DNA from: Streptomyces flavidovirens DSM 40150
GTDB lineage: Bacteria > Actinomycetota > Actinomycetes > Streptomycetales > Streptomycetaceae
DNA: 64,000 nt
Direction of reading: 5' to 3'
Assembly: GCF_000429085.1 (NCBI RefSeq)
Contig: NZ_AUBE01000008.1
Span: forward strand, 186,001 to 250,000
The notes under the pieces were generated by a model. That model worked only from the letters and a program-made list of their open reading frames with translations. It made no database searches and was not told where the DNA came from. Positions 59,930 to 64,000 of the stretch are shown one piece after another (the first letter of the stretch is position 1; each line of letters starts with the position of its first letter). The position numbers and the translations under genes are program-made.

Positions 59930-60095
59930 CCCTCACCGGTTCGAGTGGTCTTCCCGGCGCGCCGGTGGTGCGCCGCAGGGCTCCCACCGGGGGTGAAGCC
60001 GCCCGCGTACGCCTCCCGCCTCGATCGCCCCGCTTGCTCCCAGTTGTCGCGTAATGCGAGAAAAGGGCGGCGCAGTGCGACGAGGGGAGCAGTAC

Positions 60096-62501
60096 GTGGG
60101 CGGGAGCACTCTGGTGACGACGGACTCGGCGGGCGACGCCCGGCCGCCGTCGCCACCGCCGGCCGAACTCCCGGTGGGGCAAAGGCCACAGGGCCGCCCT
60201 CTCAGTCCGCGCCGCGTCCGGCTGGTGTTCTGCGGGCTGATGCTCGCGCTGCTCCTCGCGGCGCTGGAGCAGGTGATCGTCGCCACCGCCCTCCCGGAGA
60301 TCGCCGGCGAAATCCAGGGCCTGGACCGGATGCCGTGGGTGACCACCGCCTACCTGCTCACCGCCACGATCAGCCTCCCGGTCCACGGGAAACTGGGTGA
60401 CCTCTTCGGCCGTAAAGGCATCTTCCAGTTCGCGCTCGCCGTCTTCGTCGTCGGCTCCGCGCTGGCCGGCTGGTCCCGCACCATGGACCAGCTCATCGCC
60501 TTCCGCGCGATCCAGGGCCTCGGCGCCGGCGGCATCGTGGCCGGCGTCCAGGCGATCACCGCCGACATCGTGCCGTCCAGGAACCGCGGCCGCTTCATTG
60601 GCCTCACTGTCGCCGCCTTCGGTCTCGCCCCGGTGGCGGGACCGCTGCTCGGCGGCTTCCTCACCGACCACGCGTCCTGGCGCTGGTGTTTCTACCTCAA
60701 CGTTCCGTTCGGCCTGCTCACCATGGCCGTCATCGCTGTCGTACTGAAGCTCCCGAAGCCCGGCGTACGGCGGCGACTCGACGTACTCGGCGCGCTGCTG
60801 CTCACCGCCGCGTCCACCTGCCTGCTCCTGCTGACCAGTTGGGGCGGTACGCAGCACGCGTGGGACTCGCGGGTGATCCTCGGACTCGCCGCCGGGGCTG
60901 CCGGAACGACTCTGCTGTTCATCGTCGTCGAGCACTACGTGCCCGAACCGCTGATGCCGATGGGGCTGTTCCGCGACTCGGTCTTCACCCTCACCAGCCT
61001 CGTCGGCGCGGTCGTCGGCGTCGCGCTCTTCGGCGCCGTCAGCCTTCTGCCGGCGTTCCTCCAGATGGTCGAAGGCACCGGCGCGACGGAGTCCGGGCTG
61101 CTGATGCTGCCGATGACGGGCGGGGTCGTCGTCGCCTCGATCGTCTCGGGGCACCTCATCAGCCGCACCGGTCGCTACCGCCTCTACCCGGTCGTCGGCA
61201 GCGCGTGCTCGGTGCTCGGCATGTGGCTGCTGTCCCGGTTGGAGGCCGACACCTCGCGGCTGCACTACAGCATCTGGATGGCCGTACTCGGCGTCGGCAT
61301 CGGACTCGTCATGCCCGTCCTCATCCTCGCCGTCCAGAACTCCGTGCCACCGGCCGACCTTGGCGCCGCCACCAGCGCCAACAACCTTTTTCGCCAGGTA
61401 GGCGGCAGCGTCGGCGCCGCCGTCTTCGGCACCCTCCTCGCGAACCGGCTCGACGACGCGCTGTCCGAGCGCCTGTCCGAGCGCCTGTCCGGGGACGCCG
61501 GACTCCCCGGTCCCGCGGCGGTCACCCCGCAGCTCGTGCACGCCATGGAGCCCACGCTGCGCGACGCCTACATCGCGGCGTACGCCGAGACCATGCCGCG
61601 GATCTTCCTCTACCTCGTGCCGGTGCTCGTACTCGGCCTGCTCATCGCCTGCTTCCTCAAGGAGAAACCGCTGGTGTCCCACAACGCCCCCGCAGCCGCG
61701 CCCTCCGCCATCCCCGCGGCCCGCGCCGCCTCCCCCGGTGCGCCGGGGGTTCCCGTCTGCGGCACCGTCCAGCACCACGACGGCAGCGTCGTGCCGCGCG
61801 CCGCCCTCACCCTCATCGACGTATCGGGGCGGCAGGTCGGGCGCGGTGCGAGCGGCGACGACGGACGGTACGCGCTGAGCGCGGCCGGATCCGGGTCGTA
61901 CGTGATGATCGCGGCGGCCGGCGGGCACCAGCCGCAGGCCGTCACCGTCACCGTCGGCGAACGCCCCGTCGAACTCGACGTGGTGCTCGGCGGCGCGGGC
62001 CGCCTCGCCGGGACCGTACACACCGCGGACGGCACGCCGGTGCGGGACGCCGCCGTCATGCTCACCGACGTACGCGGAGAGGTCGTCGCCTCGACCCGCA
62101 GCGGGCGTGAGGGCGGCTACGTCATCACGGAACTGGTGGCGGGGGAGTACACCCTGGCCGGGAGCGCGCCCGCGTTCCGGCCCGCCGCCCTTCCGGTGAG
62201 CGTGCAGGCCTCTCGGGAGACCCGGCAGGACATCGAGCTGGCGGGCGGCGCGGTGCTGCGCGGCACCGTACGGGCGACCGGCGGCCGGCCCGTCGAGGAC
62301 GCGCGGGTGACGCTGCTCGACGCCGGGGGCAACGTGGTGGACACGCTCACCACGGGGCCCGACGGCCTGTTCCGCTTCATCGACCTGTCGTCCGGCGAGT
62401 ACACGGTGATCGCCGCGGGCTACCCGCCGGTCGCCACCGTGCTCCAGGTCGCGGGAGGCGGGCGTACCGAACGCGACCTCCAACTCGGCCACGAGGACTG
62501 A
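60096..62501 (+). CDS. DHA2-type MFS exporter fused to three carboxypeptidase-regulatory-like domains
   Basis: The 801-residue protein has about 14 helices (residues of about 40-540) of the EmrB/QacA drug-proton antiporter type: LAALEQVIVATALPEIAGEI in helix 1, GKLGDLFGRKG between helices 2 and 3, and GPLLGGFLTDH (motif C). Three repeats of about 75-80 residues follow, each a beta-sandwich of the CarboxypepD_reg type, with the pattern G-(T)-V..DG.PV..A.VTL.D..G. Good ribosome sites precede both GTG 60096 and GTG 60114; ATG 60054 has none. The tail may be periplasmic-side or cytoplasmic depending on helix number; 14 helices would place it inside. Confidence 0.85.
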   Translation: MGGSTLVTTDSAGDARPPSPPPAELPVGQRPQGRPLSPRRVRLVFCGLMLALLLAALEQVIVATALPEIAGEIQGLDRMPWVTTAYLLTATISLPVHGKLGDLFGRKGIFQFALAVFVVGSALAGWSRTMDQLIAFRAIQGLGAGGIVAGVQAITADIVPSRNRGRFIGLTVAAFGLAPVAGPLLGGFLTDHASWRWCFYLNVPFGLLTMAVIAVVLKLPKPGVRRRLDVLGALLLTAASTCLLLLTSWGGTQHAWDSRVILGLAAGAAGTTLLFIVVEHYVPEPLMPMGLFRDSVFTLTSLVGAVVGVALFGAVSLLPAFLQMVEGTGATESGLLMLPMTGGVVVASIVSGHLISRTGRYRLYPVVGSACSVLGMWLLSRLEADTSRLHYSIWMAVLGVGIGLVMPVLILAVQNSVPPADLGAATSANNLFRQVGGSVGAAVFGTLLANRLDDALSERLSERLSGDAGLPGPAAVTPQLVHAMEPTLRDAYIAAYAETMPRIFLYLVPVLVLGLLIACFLKEKPLVSHNAPAAAPSAIPAARAASPGAPGVPVCGTVQHHDGSVVPRAALTLIDVSGRQVGRGASGDDGRYALSAAGSGSYVMIAAAGGHQPQAVTVTVGERPVELDVVLGGAGRLAGTVHTADGTPVRDAAVMLTDVRGEVVASTRSGREGGYVITELVAGEYTLAGSAPAFRPAALPVSVQASRETRQDIELAGGAVLRGTVRATGGRPVEDARVTLLDAGGNVVDTLTTGPDGLFRFIDLSSGEYTVIAAGYPPVATVLQVAGGGRTERDLQLGHED

Positions 62502-62588
62502 CCCTTCGGGACGCCGCCCCATGCGGCCCGCCGTGGGCCGTTCGGAGTGACGCCGCGGGTTCGCGGGCCGGTACGGGCGCGCTGAGCC

Positions 62589-62610
62589 GGACCCGGCCGC
62601 GGCCGGGTCC
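62589..62610. promoter_or_regulatory. Perfect 22-bp palindrome before the methyltransferase gene
   Basis: GGACCCGGCC-GC-GGCCGGGTCC is followed at once by TACGCT, a plausible -10 box, about 45 bases before the ATG. It could be an operator or the terminator of the exporter gene. Confidence 0.45.
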
Positions 62611-62662
62611 TACGCTGAGCCCGGCCCCGGTGCGGGGCGCCGGTGGACCCCAGGGAGCAACG

Positions 62663-63355
62663 ATGCCGGAGCAGGGCCGGGACGCGGCCGACGCGCAGCG
62701 CGAGCACTGGCAGCGGACGTACGCCGAGCATCCGGGGATGTACGGCGAGGCTCCCTCGGCCGCCGCTGTCCATGCCGCCGCCGTGTTCCGCGTGGCGGGC
62801 GCCAAGGACGTACTGGAGCTCGGAGCCGGGCACGGGCGCGACGCCCTGTACTTCGCCGGCTGCGGCTTCACCGTCCGCGCCACGGATTTCAGCCCGGCCG
62901 GGCTGAAACAACTGACGGAAAGGGCCGAGGAGTCGTACCTCGGGTCCTCGCTGAGCGTCATGGTCCACGATGTGCGGCGCCCGCTGCCGCTGCCGGACGG
63001 CTCCGTGGACGCGGTCTTCGCCCACATGCTGATGTGCATGGCCCTGTCGACCCAGGAGATCCGCCAGTTGGTGGGCGAGGTACGGCGGGTACTGCGCCCC
63101 GGCGGCACGTTCGTCTACACCGTCCGGCACACCGGCGACGCCCACTACGGGGCGGGCACCGCCCACGGCGACGACATCTTCGAGCACGGCGGGTTCGCGG
63201 TGCACTTCTTCGACCGCCCCCTGGTCGACGCGCTGGCCGAGGGGTGGGAACTGCGCGAGGTCCACGTCTTCGAGGAGGGCGACCTGCCGCGCCGTCTGTG
63301 GCGGATCACCCAGACGCTGCCGGGCGGCGCGGGCTCCGGTGCGGCAGGGGCGTGA
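62663..63355 (+). CDS. Class I SAM-dependent methyltransferase
   Basis: A 230-residue methyltransferase with motif I VLELGAGHGRDALYFAGCG, an acidic end of strand 2 (VRATDFSPAGL), and motif II/III PDGSVDAVFAHMLMCM. The GHGRDALYFA form resembles thiopurine/tellurite-resistance-like methyltransferases. Substrate is unknown. GGGAG lies 6 bases before the ATG at 62663. Confidence 0.85.
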   Translation: MPEQGRDAADAQREHWQRTYAEHPGMYGEAPSAAAVHAAAVFRVAGAKDVLELGAGHGRDALYFAGCGFTVRATDFSPAGLKQLTERAEESYLGSSLSVMVHDVRRPLPLPDGSVDAVFAHMLMCMALSTQEIRQLVGEVRRVLRPGGTFVYTVRHTGDAHYGAGTAHGDDIFEHGGFAVHFFDRPLVDALAEGWELREVHVFEEGDLPRRLWRITQTLPGGAGSGAAGA

Positions 63356-63388
63356 GCGCGGCGCCGCGCGCTGGGAAGGTGACGGGGC

Positions 63389-63400
63389 TTGTCTGGACCA
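63389..63400. promoter_or_regulatory. DasR-like site (TTGTCTGGACCA) upstream of the M55 peptidase
   Basis: It matches 10 of 12 bases of the dre core TGGTCTAGACCA, and lies within a larger palindrome GTCTGG-A-CCAGAC, 62 bases before the start codon. DasR represses N-acetylglucosamine and chitin genes in Streptomyces. Confidence 0.4.
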
Positions 63401-63461
63401 GACCTCTGGAGATTTGGACAGTCCTGGCCGGGGCCCGCGCCGGCGCGTAACGTGAGGCCGC

Positions 63462-64000
63462 ATGAAGATCCTCATCAGCGCCGACATGGAGGGCGCCACC
63501 GGTGTCACCTGGCCGGCCGACGTACTGCCGGGGACCGCGCAGTGGGAGCGCTGCCGGTCCCTGTTCACGTCGGACGTGAATGCGGCCGTCCTCGGGTTCT
63601 TCGACGGGGGCGCCGACGAGGTCCTCATCAACGAGGCGCACTGGTCGATGCGCAACCTCCTCCTGGAGCGGTTCGACGAGCGCGCCGAGATGCTGACGGG
63701 CCGGCACAAGTCCCTCAGCATGGTCGAGGGCGTGCAGCACGGGGACGTGGACGGCATCGCGTTCGTCGGCTACCACACCGGCGCCGGCACCGAGGGCGTC
63801 CTCGCCCACACGTACCTCGCCAACTCCATCACGGGCGTGTGGGTGAACGGCGTACGGGCCAGTGAGGGCCTGCTCAACTCACACGTCGTCGCGGAGTACG
63901 GCGTACCGGTGGTTCTCGTCACCGGCGACGACCTGACCTGCCAGGACGCCGAGGGGTACGCCCCCGGAGCCCGCAAGGTCGCGGTCAAGGACCACGTCTC
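63462..64000 (+). CDS. M55 D-aminopeptidase (DppA-like), 3' end outside window
   Basis: The first 179 residues of a zinc peptidase that removes N-terminal D-amino acids, for example from D-Ala-D-Ala. The residues known from Bacillus DppA fall at nearly the same numbers: Asp8 and Glu10 (SADMEG), His60 (NEAH), His105 (GYHTGAG), His116 (LAHTYLAN) and Glu135 (ASEGLLNSH). GAGG lies 6 bases before the ATG at 63462. The gene continues past the right edge; full length is about 270-280 in the family. No Dpp transporter genes are visible yet. Confidence 0.92.
   Translation, partial: MKILISADMEGATGVTWPADVLPGTAQWERCRSLFTSDVNAAVLGFFDGGADEVLINEAHWSMRNLLLERFDERAEMLTGRHKSLSMVEGVQHGDVDGIAFVGYHTGAGTEGVLAHTYLANSITGVWVNGVRASEGLLNSHVVAEYGVPVVLVTGDDLTCQDAEGYAPGARKVAVKDHV

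Noticed and set aside
59805..62522. Open frame of 905 codons antisense to the MFS exporter
   Set aside because: It is Glu/Arg/Asp/Gly-rich noise lying opposite a clear 14-helix transporter, with no recognisable domain.
1..64000. tRNA, rRNA, CRISPR arrays, insertion sequences, prophage or biosynthetic gene clusters
   Set aside because: None seen. Short repeats are present but none has the regular spacer structure of CRISPR, no transposase or integrase frames were recognised, and no PKS/NRPS/RiPP core genes appear.

Overview
The window reads as an ordinary chromosomal stretch of a Streptomyces. GC is very high, third codon positions are almost all G or C, GTG/TTG starts with GGAGG-type ribosome sites are common, and the gene content is typical: ethylmalonyl-CoA pathway operon, Rv2578c-type radical SAM protein, PucR and LuxR regulators, SpoIIE-type phosphatase, class A beta-lactamase. 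I found about 45 intact or near-intact genes and seven decayed ones, and no tRNA, rRNA, CRISPR array, transposase or prophage.

Layout. 0-9.5 kb: a glutamate-type ABC permease with an internal deletion; a secreted S15/CocE-type hydrolase; an L,D-transpeptidase lipoprotein; a secreted gamma-glutamyltransferase; a 700-bp block of Streptomyces intergenic repeats; a divergent methionine aminopeptidase/XRE regulator pair with apparently leaderless promoters; and a 584-residue protein of unknown function that carries the same repeats inside its reading frame. 9.6-15.9 kb: a five-gene operon for reductive pyrimidine or hydantoin catabolism (amidohydrolase of the beta-ureidopropionase type, class III aminotransferase, dihydropyrimidinase, F420-type luciferase-like oxidoreductase, NCS1 permease). 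16-19 kb: an AhpD-like protein and a two-component system.

19-28.5 kb is the most unusual part: a SpoIIE/PP2C phosphatase, fragments of an acetoacetate decarboxylase-like gene and of a metallo-beta-lactamase-fold gene, an NfeD/slipin pair, two hemerythrin-type proteins on either side of a 400-residue protein with ferritin-like iron motifs, a DUF1360 membrane protein, and a CtaG/DUF2243 membrane pair preceded by a possible 20-residue peptide. A sequence fitting the sigma-B-type consensus (GNNT-N15-GGGTAC) precedes the ferritin-like gene, so I read the block as a stress or redox/iron module.

28.6-41.2 kb: a cytoplasmic gamma-glutamyltransferase-like protein, an IMPase-family phosphatase, a phytoene-desaturase-like flavoprotein, a macrodomain protein, Ada-AlkA and Ogt alkylation repair proteins, a secreted protein of unknown function, an ADP-ribosylglycohydrolase, glycerate kinase, and a class A beta-lactamase lipoprotein divergent from a broken LysR gene. 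41.2-46 kb: an AGAT-like amidinotransferase, a PucR regulator, a broken LivF gene, and the pssA/psd pair for phosphatidylethanolamine synthesis.

46.2-55.4 kb: the ethylmalonyl-CoA operon (ccr, meaA, a malyl-CoA lyase, a mesaconyl-CoA hydratase, an acyl-CoA dehydrogenase) with a good promoter, then a TetR regulator and a double-headed 3-hydroxyacyl-CoA dehydrogenase. Together these can carry acetyl-CoA/crotonyl-CoA carbon into glyoxylate and (methyl)malonyl-CoA. 55.7-64 kb: a HEAT-repeat protein, a TetR effector-domain fragment, a secreted tripeptidyl aminopeptidase, a radical SAM protein, an SRPBCC protein, an MFS exporter fused to three carboxypeptidase-regulatory-like domains, a methyltransferase, and the start of an M55 D-aminopeptidase that runs off the right edge.
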